DNA from: Styela clava
Lineage: Eukaryota; Chordata; Ascidiacea; Stolidobranchia; Styelidae
Assembly (NCBI RefSeq): GCF_964204865.1
Contig: NC_135254.1
Span: forward strand, 17,241,001 to 17,305,000
Direction: 5' to 3'
Length of the DNA stretch: 64,000 bases
A program made the translations under genes and the position numbers. Positions 23,801 to 35,800 of this stretch are shown in pieces (the first letter of the stretch is position 1; every line of letters begins with the position of its first letter). A model generated the notes under the pieces. That model was given only the letters and a program-made list of their open reading frames with translations, was not told the origin of the DNA and did no database searches.

Positions 23801-26800
23801 AAAATATATATCGCAATAATCTGCAAACATGAAATGCCTGGTAATATAGCCAGGTTGTAGATAGAAGTTATTTCATTGTTTATTGTATGAAAATTCCTTC
23901 ATACACTCAGATTCTATTACTGGATTTTATTTTCGAAGTATTCGAAATTTCATATTCGAAAATAATAATTTCGAATGTATTCGAAATAGTGAACTATTCG
24001 GTATTGGCCATCCCTGCCTGCAATATCATCATGGTTGAGCTTAGTGCCTCAACCTCCAGGCCAAGGCACCCACTCTTTTTCCATTTTATACTACATTTTT
24101 AAGTTATGGGTTACTATTTTAAAAGTGAAAATTAAGTCTTACAGTTTATGCAGTAATAAAAGCCTCACAATTTTTTAATTTAGGAAAATGGGCTGGGACA
24201 AAATGTTGACAGCATTCTTTCATCGGAGTCTTCACCATTGTCGGAAAATTGTGATTTTGTTGATGAACTTCTACAAGATTTATTACAAAATCAATCGTCT
24301 TCTCAACAAAATATTATTACAGGTCAGATTGTGATTGACGTATAGGGTGACTGAACCCAGGTCATTTGGAACATATTCTAGAAAGAACATAACTTCTGTG
24401 CAAAGAAAGTTCAGAAATTTAATGAAGGAATTTTCAACCATACTGTATGGTCTCAATTGCTAGTTTTGAACATACTTGACAAGCTGACTTGCTTGAGATA
24501 TACCTCGAACACAATATTATCTCTATAACTGACATGGTCAAACTACGGCCCGCAGGCCAAATCTGGCCTGTCGGGTAATTCAATCTGGCCCGCCAGATGC
24601 TGCCACAACCAAACTAAAACCAAATTTTGATGTTTTAGCGGAAAATAACTCAAGGAATTTTTTGATTTTGCGATTAAATTTAGTTTTCGCATGAGGCTTA
24701 TTGTTTTCCACTTTTTCTTTTGTAACACTGTAAACATTGTTCATAAAATATAACTTTTATGTCACACTTACATGGCCCACCAGTCTAGATGGGCAAATTT
24801 TATGGCCCCGGGTCCAAAAACTTTACCTATCCCTGCTCTACAACATGGTCACATTTTATATTCTTTATAATTCAGATGATATTCTTCTCCAACAAGTCAC
24901 TTCGGGTGATGTAGGAACGAGGAGGTACTCAACTCATACTTCCTCCTCATCTGCCTACTCTTCTTGCTCTGACTCGGGCACTCCATCACCAACTGATCAG
25001 TTTTCTGATCACGGTTCTTGCTCATCAATAGACTTTCAAGACCATGATGTTATAAATTCAACTGTCATCGAATCTGATACTCTATTGATGAAAAAGACTC
25101 CCTTGCCTGTGAAGGCAATTTCTAAACCAAATTTAGTAAATCCAAAATTGAGTCAAAGTAAACGCAACTCAAAGACAGTGGATTGTATTAAAAAACTACA
25201 AGAAACTGACTTGGATAAAGCTGTTCGGCTCGCATGTGAGGAAACAAACAGACTTTTGCGTTTACATAGGTCGGTATCAAACGGCCAAACCGAATCCCCT
25301 GTCTCTTCGCCTCTTAATAACGATGGAAATGGGGTCAAAACAACAGAGAACAAACCTGAAAATGATCTTCTAAAAAGTTTATGTGAAGAAACTATTCTCG
25401 ATAATTCAGTGTCTCAGAAGAAAAATCGCAAAATCAAAGTTACAGGTACATTACCAGGTCAGTAACTCTCAAAATCTGTGTTAATAATGAAAATTGATAT
25501 TTGTTCAGGCCACCAAGATTCAATTCAAATGCTTTTAATTTAACAAGTTGTGGAATAGAATAGTTGTTAAGAGATGTTTCTAAATGTATGTTTGCATATT
25601 TATGGCTCATAAACATTTTGTGAGTTATCCATCAACAGTTTTTAATAATAGCACCGTATTTGAATGAATATCTCTAATATTGAATGAAATAAGAAACTTT
25701 ATGTAAATTTTATAAAAAAAAGCAGTAGTTTTAAAAAAAATTTAACAAAGTAGAAAAAACTATTATGAACAGCATTGAATTAAATTTGGTTGGATGGCAA
25801 CTCTTCAACCATTAACTGTAAACACTTCTATCGGTACCAGGTTAGGGTTAGGCCATAATTTTATTCCGATTTTTTTTATTATAGTTCTATTACGTGGTGT
25901 GGGACTGTCTGTGATAGCCAAGTGAATATATATCCCTGCCCATTGGCTCTCGTCCCTTCACACAACTTGATGTAAAATAGGCAAACAAAATTAGTTACCT
26001 CCATATTGGTACACACACTTCTGGAGTGCTCTTCTATTAATAAATCACAAAAATATTTAAAGTACCGGTAATTGAAAATGTGTTTCATGCCAATTTACAC
26101 ACTTTTATCAATCAATAAACCTAGCATGTTTTTGAATTTTCAGACAATCATCCGAATTCTACTAAACCACAAAAAAGAAAAGCAAGCAGTCTTCAGAATG
26201 CAATTGACAGGTTATATTCTGCTAACAAGACAATGTGCCTGAGTTCACAATTGTCAAGTCAGCCAACGCCATTCAACCGTTCAGCATTGTTAAATAATCT
26301 AAATGGTAAGTAAGTGAGGGATATTTATGTGCGAGAGGATTGCTGGACTCCTCGCTGTTGGTAGGGTAGTTTACATAATGACTGGTTAATTACGGCTTCC
26401 TCCACCATTTGGTCTATGCATCTAAAACAAATAATTAGCTAACAATGCACATACCTGGATGGACACAAATGGACTGGTAACAGCACGAGAGGCTGTGGTT
26501 CGGCATATAATTAAACTGCCTTGTCGCTTTCCTATAAATCCTATCCTATCTCAAGTTGATAATTGAAGTTTGGAAAGGTACAGTACTTACTTACTTGTCT
26601 ATCAAAGACAGCTTGTACTACTCATCCATCAGGTTACTGTAATTTGAAATTTCACTTTTGCCCCTACATATACTTCAATTGCTATTTCTGATATTGTTTT
26701 ATCGACTATTTCTAGGTAATTCACAATCACATGTTACAAAGCCTGTGCAATTAGAATCCATCAATATAGGATCGAAGGAGTCGTGTTTTATTGTGAGTTT

Positions 26801-29800
26801 TGTATTTAAAAGCATTTTATCTTAATTAATAGAAACTCAATTGCAGTGAAAAGGCTCCGAATGATTTGTAAATTTTTATCATTTTTAGGTTTTTTATTAT
26901 ATCATATTTTTCGTCAATAACCTTTTTCAAGATCATATATGATGAAAGTACTTCATATGACTTTGAGTGTAAACTATGACCAAAAAGCTGTTTCATTGTT
27001 TCAGACTCAAATTTATCATAATTTTATTGAAGTTGAATGAAAATATTTTTTTGCCCTTGTTAAACAATATTAGTACATACCAAATTTGTGAATAGATTAA
27101 AATTTCTGGTAGATCAGAGAACAAAGTGAATTTTATTGTCCAAATCTAAAAATCTTTATATTGTAATTTATAGAACTCTATAGTAAAGTAGTGTGGACCA
27201 AAAAAATCCATGAATTTCTCAATTCTTTGAAAATGAAGAAATTTTACTCCACAAAAATTGTGTATTAAAAGTTTTCAGTATACTTAGAGTTAAGCTTTTT
27301 CTGGATTATGTTTTAAATGACCTAGGTTCTTGTTTGGGCGCTCCAAAAGTGTGTGTACCAATATGGAGGTAACTAATTTTGTTCGCTTATTTCACATCAA
27401 GTTGTGTAAAGGGACTGAAACCTATGGGCAGGGGGATATTTACAGGACTAACACAGACAGTCCCCGAACTCGTAATAGAACCAAAATAAGGAAAATCTGA
27501 ATAAAATTATGGCTTAACTCTAACCTGGTACACATACTACGGTAGTACTTTTTAAATGACCTGGGTTCTTGTTTTTGCGGTATCTTATACTTTCTAATTT
27601 TTCAAATACTTCTGCCAGGTATCTCAACCTTCGCAACCACCAACAACACAGAAAATTACATTAGAAGGGGTCAACGGTCAACAAACTTACACGCTCACCC
27701 CCACAACACCCCCAACAGCCGCCCCAATTCAAGTCTACATCAAGCAAGAATCACCCACATATCAATCAGCTCCATTAGTCAACGGATTTATTCAATCATC
27801 TCCACAAAGTGTTTTATCTAATCAGAAGGTAAAATATAGTCGGCCATGTTTTAACTTAATACCGTAACAGTATCTTGGATGCAATACGGCTCAGTTAGGT
27901 TTCTGTATCGTTAATAAGTGTTTCATTCATGTTTATATACCTTATATATCTTCTTTTTATTAAATACTTTGAGTGGGTATCAATCCTTCAATCTCTATTC
28001 GTTCTATCCCCTTTTTATTTTTTTTTGTTGGCTTCGTTATTGGTTAATAGAAGTTGAGCATTCTTTAATCAATTTTACATCAAGAATTTAGATTTAGGTA
28101 TATTATGTCACTTTTATTTTTTTTACACTTTTACTATTTTTACATTGTCTTCATGATGTCAACCATCATAACTGAATTCTAGATAATCCATCTATCTGAT
28201 TATGGATTTCCATAATTCTTTTTTCAATTGATTATTCGAAAGGGAATTATATTATGATTTATTTTTCAGGTGTACGTTACAACAGGTTCAAATTCTAATG
28301 TTACGTCAGCTCCATGCATATCCATTGTTAAACCTGAACAATTGTTATGTAACAATGGACAAACAATCGTTATACAGCAACCTCAACAACAATCTTCTTT
28401 ACTAAAACCAGTGAATATATCAAACATGAAACCAGGTTGGGATTTTGTTTTATGAATTCTTGACTAATTTTTTGGTCACACACGCTTACTCAGGGATTAG
28501 GGAGATTGATCTTTGAGCACAATTACAGGCGTCCACGAAAATTCCAGGAGCTACTAGAACTATAGGGGATTTATTATAGAATCGCACATTAGTATATACA
28601 AATTAATGCAAGATTTTTAGTGATGGCCTAGAACTGTGTAACTCTCATGCTTACCACCTCACTCAGGGATCAATAAACCACCTCACTCAGGGTTCAATAA
28701 ACCACCTCACTCAGGGTACAATAAATTGGGTAGGCAATGCCGAACCAACAAGATTTTTCCTGTCCTCCGAAATATATTAACTTCTTGGGTATTCAGGAGG
28801 GCTCGTATACAGCCGTGTTTGGAGCAAACGGTGTGAAATAAGGGCCAATGAAAATTGTTAATTCCACTGCAAAAATGGCGCAACTAGAAAAAGGGGGCTC
28901 CCGAAGTATGCGAACCAAGATGGCGGACATCGGAATGTAATATGTGTACTAGGTTAGGGTTAGGCCATAATTTTAGGTATAAATACTACGGGAGGCTCTT
29001 GGCTAGTCTTCGAACTGATAATAGGACTAAAATAAGGAAAATTGGAAAAAAATTATGGCCTAACCCTAACCTGTTACCCATGTTACGTTCCGATGTCCGC
29101 CATCTTGGTTTGCATACCTCGGGAGCACCAGAAAAAGACATTTAATTTTCTGAGTTTGAAATACCTAATTGAGTGAATTTCAATTTTTTCCTCAATTTGT
29201 TTCCTTGGGCCTTTCCATCTTAAAATAATTTAATTAATTTAATTGTGGATTCATTTCAGTTGTACTTTTACCACATTCTCAGGTACAGAACCTATGCTGC
29301 TTTCCCAGTCTGATTTATCACGCTTGGCTGCTCAAGGTGTCATCAAATTTCCGACCAAAAAAGTTGAACGGAATTTAATGCCGGTTTCTGATGAAAGTAA
29401 AGTGCAATTAAAAAGTAAGTTTGGACATTTTTAATGTTAAATAAAGTGGAATTTATATTGTTCTTAGCATGGCTATTATTTGGACTATAATATGTATTCA
29501 AAAAGTAGATTATTCAATTTTGGCCATTTTTGGTCATAACTTAATTTAGTCAATGCACTTTGAATTAATTTACAGGGGAATCGAAATCATTGTCACAAAC
29601 ATCCAAAGCTATCACTCCTACAGTATGTGATATACTTCCATCAGAAGCAGCAGGAATTATTAACGGTACTTCAGTGTTTGTGCATGGTACAAACAATCAA
29701 CCACAACGTGGAGAATTAGATGTAAGTGTGTTAATTTTATTAACATATATCTTTATGGAAAGGTAATAAATTATAGACAAAATTCCTCTTCGATTTAAGC

Positions 29801-32800
29801 TTATATAATATATATTGTGTTTTTCTCTTTAGGTAAAAGCACTAAAACGTCATCAGCGAATGATTAAAAACAGAGCTTCTGCTTGTGAGTCAAGGCAAAG
29901 ACGAAAAGAGGTAAAATGGATGAATTCTATAATCTGTATAGCATGTTATTTTTACACATTGTTGGTAATTTTTTTGGCGCTTTAGAAGTGTGTGTACCAA
30001 TATGGAAGTAACTAATTTTGTTCGCCTACTTTATGTCGAGTTGTATAAAGGGGCTGCTATTGTATAAAGCCCCTTTATGGGATATATTCACTTGGCTAAC
30101 ACAAACAGTCCCAAACTCGTAATAGAACTAAAATAAGGAAAATCGATAAATATAATTATGGCCTAATCCTAACCTGGTACACACACTACGGGAGTACCTT
30201 TTTTATATTATGTGTTATCCTACACGACCATTCATAAAACAGTGCATTTTTTATAATCCTTCAGTATCTGAAAACATTAGAAGACCAAGTTTCTGAAGTA
30301 GCTGAAGAAAACAAAGGTCTCAGAGAAGAAAATAACTGTCTTAAAGCAAGGCTTAGAGAATTGGAAATCGAGGTGGGTTGTGTTTTAACTAGAATTTTCT
30401 CGTTGTATATGAATATTCATAGTTTTTAAATGTTTTATGTTATGTTACAGAACCAGAATCTGAGGAATATCATCAATATAACACAATCAAAACAAAAGAA
30501 AGCTGCTTGTTTATTAATGCTCATGCTATTTATTGGAATTAATTTCTCTCCTATTGGGTAAGCTACTATGGGTAATAGTTTTTTTATGCAAGCGTTTCGT
30601 GTCTTCAATCTGAACAAGGTACTATGCAAGAGACCATTGTTTCTGAGGGATCTCTGGCTGAAACTCATGCCCAGTACTCACCCATGGTATCCCAAATTTG
30701 GGTTGGTAATGCCAAAACTGGAGAGATGCCAATTCTTACTCACATGGTATGTATCAGTGCCTTGTTAATAATATGAAGGCCTGAACACTATAATATTTAT
30801 GAATCTTATATGTCTTATGTGTTTTGTAATCTTAGCAGGTTAGACTCAAAAAATATTAATATTGAGATATGCCTGAATATATTTGTCAGTAAGTTGAAAT
30901 ATTTTATTCGGATAGACTACTCTGCTTGGCAAACTTAGGATATGATTTTCTTGTTTATCCAAGTAAATGTATGCCCTTCGGGCATCCTGCGAGGGGCGAC
31001 AGGGTTCTTGAATGTCTTGGATGATCAAGCCGTGAATGTTTTCTGACGTGCAGTCCGCTACCTATCACCACCCCTTCAGCACTGTCGTGACCCTCCAAGA
31101 ACAGTCATTTCAGTTCAAAGTGTATCAGCGTCGATTTGTCGGAACAAATAAATTGCCAGTCGATCATGTGGAAGCATTTGTCCATTCTGGGTTTACCAGG
31201 CATTCATTTCATGGCAGGTACCATTTTGTTTATCTATATTTATTATGAATTTCAGGTTGTTTGGAAATTCTGACGAGACCAATAATGATCCGTTTGTTGG
31301 AAGTTATCCCAGTAATGGTTTAGCTATGCCAGTATCTGGCCAAAGTTCTGTTCGATCTGGAAGGCATTTATTATCAATATTAAATGATAACGACGATAGC
31401 GGTAACAATAATTCGGTGAAAATGAGCAAAGCAACATCAAATCGCAATAAGATTAAAGCGGATGATAAAAGTTTAATTTCCTCCAAAACAGAAAGTTATT
31501 GGATGGATGATCTTGTCCAAGAATATAAAAACAAACACCTTGAAAAGTAAGAAATTATTTTTTTTGTTCAAAGCTATTATGAATTCAACCATTTTGTTAA
31601 CCTTAAATTAATTTTAATTGAAAGCCAGCTGATTTATTTTGAAAGTAATGTATCTTACAATATAATACAGAAATACATTTATGTTATTGTGCAGCAGCAC
31701 TCTTGGATTGCATTGTATTAACCAAATAGATTTTAAAATCAATCGTCCACATAGCTATTCTTTCATAGAATATTCTAAATATCGTAGTTCATATTGTCTC
31801 TGACAATGTGTTTGTCTACGCAAAATTTCTATCATCGGTTAGTCTTTGGACCAGTGGTTCTCAAACTTTTTAACTTGCGCCCCCTTTTTTAGAAATTGTC
31901 GAGTCTCGCGTCCCACCTCAAAAATAACTAACTAACAATAAGCTACAATCAAAAAGCACGTTGAAAATACGTGGATGGAACGTAAATATCCAAAATAAAA
32001 AAATGTAAATATCTAAAATAAGGCAGGCAAGATCAAATCTAACAAATATTTTTATTTTTAATTAGCTTCAAGCCCTCTCAAAAAATTGTCTAAGCCCACC
32101 CCTCTTGTGCGGCGTGCCCTATCGTATGATAACCACTGCTTTGGACCATATTCATTATCATTTTGCATACTTTCTAGTTGATGAGATGAATGGGCTCAGT
32201 TTTTTGATTGTTAACTAATAATAATAAGTTCAAATGTTCACTAAATATTCAAAAATTTGGCTCAACTCTGTTGGTAGATAATCTCTATTAGCTCTTTTCT
32301 CATTGTTTTAGTTTTCTTCGTCTTTTGAGTGAAACAACGTCAAACTCAGTGAAACGTATGTTGAGAAGAAAACTGAAAGAAGAATTAGGAATCTCTATTC
32401 CTTTACCTGTTCCACGACATAGAAGGATATCATACACTCGTAAGTTAATATTGATTTATTATATCAAACACATACCAGACAACAGTGAATGAATTATATT
32501 ATGAGCAGTCACTAGTGGATGATCATTTAGGCATGTTAGGTTCTTGATTTTCATTACTGTTAACATTCTATTGAATTAATTTATACCAATGAATTTTCTT
32601 TTTTCGAGATAGAAAATGGCTATTACACTATATTGAGATATAAAAATCGATTTGGGAATCAAGATGATTATTGTCTAAATATACAAATATGCCATCCTGG
32701 ATATTTTATTCATGTATATGTTCTAGGCCAGTGGTTCTCAAACCGTGCAGCAAAGAGAACTATTTGACAGGGCGTGAAGCTAAATAAAAATAAAAATATT

Positions 32801-35800
32801 TCTTAGAATTGATCTCGCTCGCCTTATTTTGGATATTTACATTTCTTTATGCTTTAGGGATTGCGATTCCATCCACGTATTTTCAACATGTTTTTTGAAT
32901 GAATCATACTTTCGCCTTAATATCTGTTATCTGTAGCTTATTGCTGGAACCACCGTTCCAGGTTATTAAAATATTCCATATCGAATAAATAGCCTGACAC
33001 AATAATAATAGATAGGTCTATTTAAAGAAGAAGAAAAAACAATTTTAACATTTTTCCTTCACAAAGTTTCAAATGTAAATGATTTCAAGTACTCGGTAAG
33101 CTACATCTGTATATTTGTCTTCAATGCTTTACTGCTATACTGAAATGAAAGTTCTTATGTTTAACGATTTTTATAGCTCGTGTTGCGAAACAAAGAGCAG
33201 ACAGAAACACCATGGCGAAGTCAACCATAAAATCAACAAATGAGAAGGTATTGTAACTTTAATGGCGTCTTTTTTTCTAAAAAATGTAAGAAATCAGAAT
33301 AAGACGGAATGTCGGAGATTAATTAAAAATATTCAACAAAAATTTTTTTTTAAATTCAATTTTATCTAATTTTATGAAGTTTATTTTAGCCTATACAATA
33401 ATTTTTGGATTTTTTTTCATGCTTGACAAATTTATTATCCATTAATTGAATTACACCGAGATAATTTCAAAATATTGTAACGGTCTTACTTGGGTATATG
33501 TAGTATACTGGAAATCATTTCTGTATCGGGTATATTGCGAACATCTAATATACCACAGCTATAGCTGGTATTCAGAATGATTGTCTTAGGTGCACAGGTT
33601 ATTTAACAGTTTCCTATTTACTAAGCATCCTTCCTTGTCTTGCGGGTACAGGATCTCATCATACTATGACACAGGAAGTTTTATAATATGAATGTTCATT
33701 CATAATTGTATCTATTATTCAAGCTTGGTTTATATAAAATTCACACCCAGGAATTGCCAAAATGAATTAATCTGCGATCCTGAAAATATAGAGTATCCAG
33801 AAAGTCTTGAAAAAAAACAATTGCAAAGGGAATTTATCAATACCTTTTATTGTTTTGGCCCTCACAGATGTATTGAATGAAGTAAAAATACTTAAACAAT
33901 TACTGATTAAAAAACAACAAACCTGGTTAAGATATATTAGGAACTGACTTTATAACAATATTGAAATTGTAAAAGGACTTTATGTGGCCCCTTTATTATG
34001 GAAATGGAATATCGCATATTTTTCAATATTTGACAAATTCCCAACATTCACGATGCTGATTCTATATTTTATTTTCGTAATAGAACGACCTTACTTCAAG
34101 TATATCTCCTATCATGAGGGGTGAGATGAAGATGCCAACATCTTGGCCTCAACCCTGCGAACAACCTCATGTTCAAGACCAATCTCCCGCGCTCAATGAG
34201 ACCGAAACCATCAGGTATGAGGGAGTGATCGTATGATTGCCAATATACTATTATACTTAACTAACAATAACTTTTTTCATTTCTGAAATAAGATTTAAAA
34301 TCTATTTCAAATGAAGGGGATATCATATGACATCTTTTCATTTATCTCAGTGGAAATGAAAGCCAATTAGACAGCCTAATCGTACAGTCAGACATGAGAA
34401 TTTTTTCCAATTAATCGTTTCAAATTCGTAAATAAATTATTAGATGGTAGAGGAAGCAATAAGTGAACAGATGTCCTATCCAGATGATCCAACCCATACA
34501 GCAGGGAGTACTGCAATCTTTGCACACATATCCTTTCCTTGCAGAAGTCGCCTATTTAGTTCCACAGACAGTAAAATTCAGAACTAGACTGGATAGGATT
34601 TACAAATTTATCCCAGGGGAGAGGAGGGAAGGTGATAAGTCGGCTTAATCATATGGCTGACCACCGCCTCTCGTACGGTTACCAGTCCTTGCCGAGTATG
34701 GGATTAATTGACCAGGTATTTGTTTCCAGATTCATGCGTGGTAACAGTTGAATGGTCAAATGCTAATATATACATGAATTTGTAGTTATGCTTTGTTCGG
34801 TTATAATTAAATCAAACTCTGAACAATCGGCAATGGATTTTGAAAGCCACATAAAATGTATAGTTGAATTCTAAAACTTTATTTAAACTTTTAAAAAATA
34901 TATAGATCTTGGAAAGCAATTATGAGCTCTGGTAAATAATATAACAGTTTCAATTGTTAGGATTTACCATATCTATGATTTTTAACCAGATACAAATAGT
35001 TATAATATATCATACCTCACAGGGTTCATTCAGACACATGGAAATACCCTTGCTGTTATAAGTTGTTTTCTAGTCATTGTCATCTGTTTATTATTTTAAT
35101 ATCTTATTTGATTTTTGTTTGTAGAGTCAATGATGATTTAACTCAATGGGCCAAACGATATTCTGTTGACAGACAAGAGAAAGCACAAAAGAAAGCCCAA
35201 ACCAAAAAGGTGACTTTTCTAATTCTAACTATGATTGATTTAATTCTGAATAACGCCATAGTATTTGATCTCATATTTTGTCTTTTCCTCAAGAAAATTG
35301 TTACTTTGAATCATTTTTGGCATAATAAAATTTTGATTAAATTTCACTGTAAATGTTTTTAAGGTAATCAATTTTAATCAATTTTTCTTTCTATATTCCT
35401 TGTTCCCTTGCAGATACATGTTATATTTATTGCAGCTAACTTCTAGTAAATTGTACTGTCATTATTATTATCACCTAACATTATTCTTACCTTCTAGCTG
35501 GTGGAGAAAAAAGTTAGAAATACCAAATCACCATCTTCTAGATATGACGACTTTGAAAAGTAAGTAGAGTGTCCTTTGAGAAATGTACTGCCTGCTTGTC
35601 ATGATTTCCATGTATGTTGTTTAGTTTTTATTCTGCATTCTGCATTTTCGAACCAAACATGGCCACTGATTTGTACCACTCTTCAATGCTCTGAAATCTT
35701 TCCAGTTGGACATGGCCGACAGTGGGATTTTGACTCGAAATATTGAAACTGCAGTGCCTATATAAGTATTTCAATTCTCGTCAACCACAGGCAATCATTC

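Larger units (their letters stand above)
21900..24016. mobile_element. 2.1-kb non-autonomous hAT element
   Basis: Starts CAGGGTTGTCCAAAACGAAT and ends ATTGGCCATCCCTG, with an 8-bp duplication CCTGCAAT at 21892-21899 and 24017-24024. Subterminal TATTCGAA repeats face each other at both ends. No transposase is encoded; the open frame 22103-22423 has no known domain. It holds a nested inverted-end element and a degenerate satellite. In ATF6 intron 3. Confidence 0.93.
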
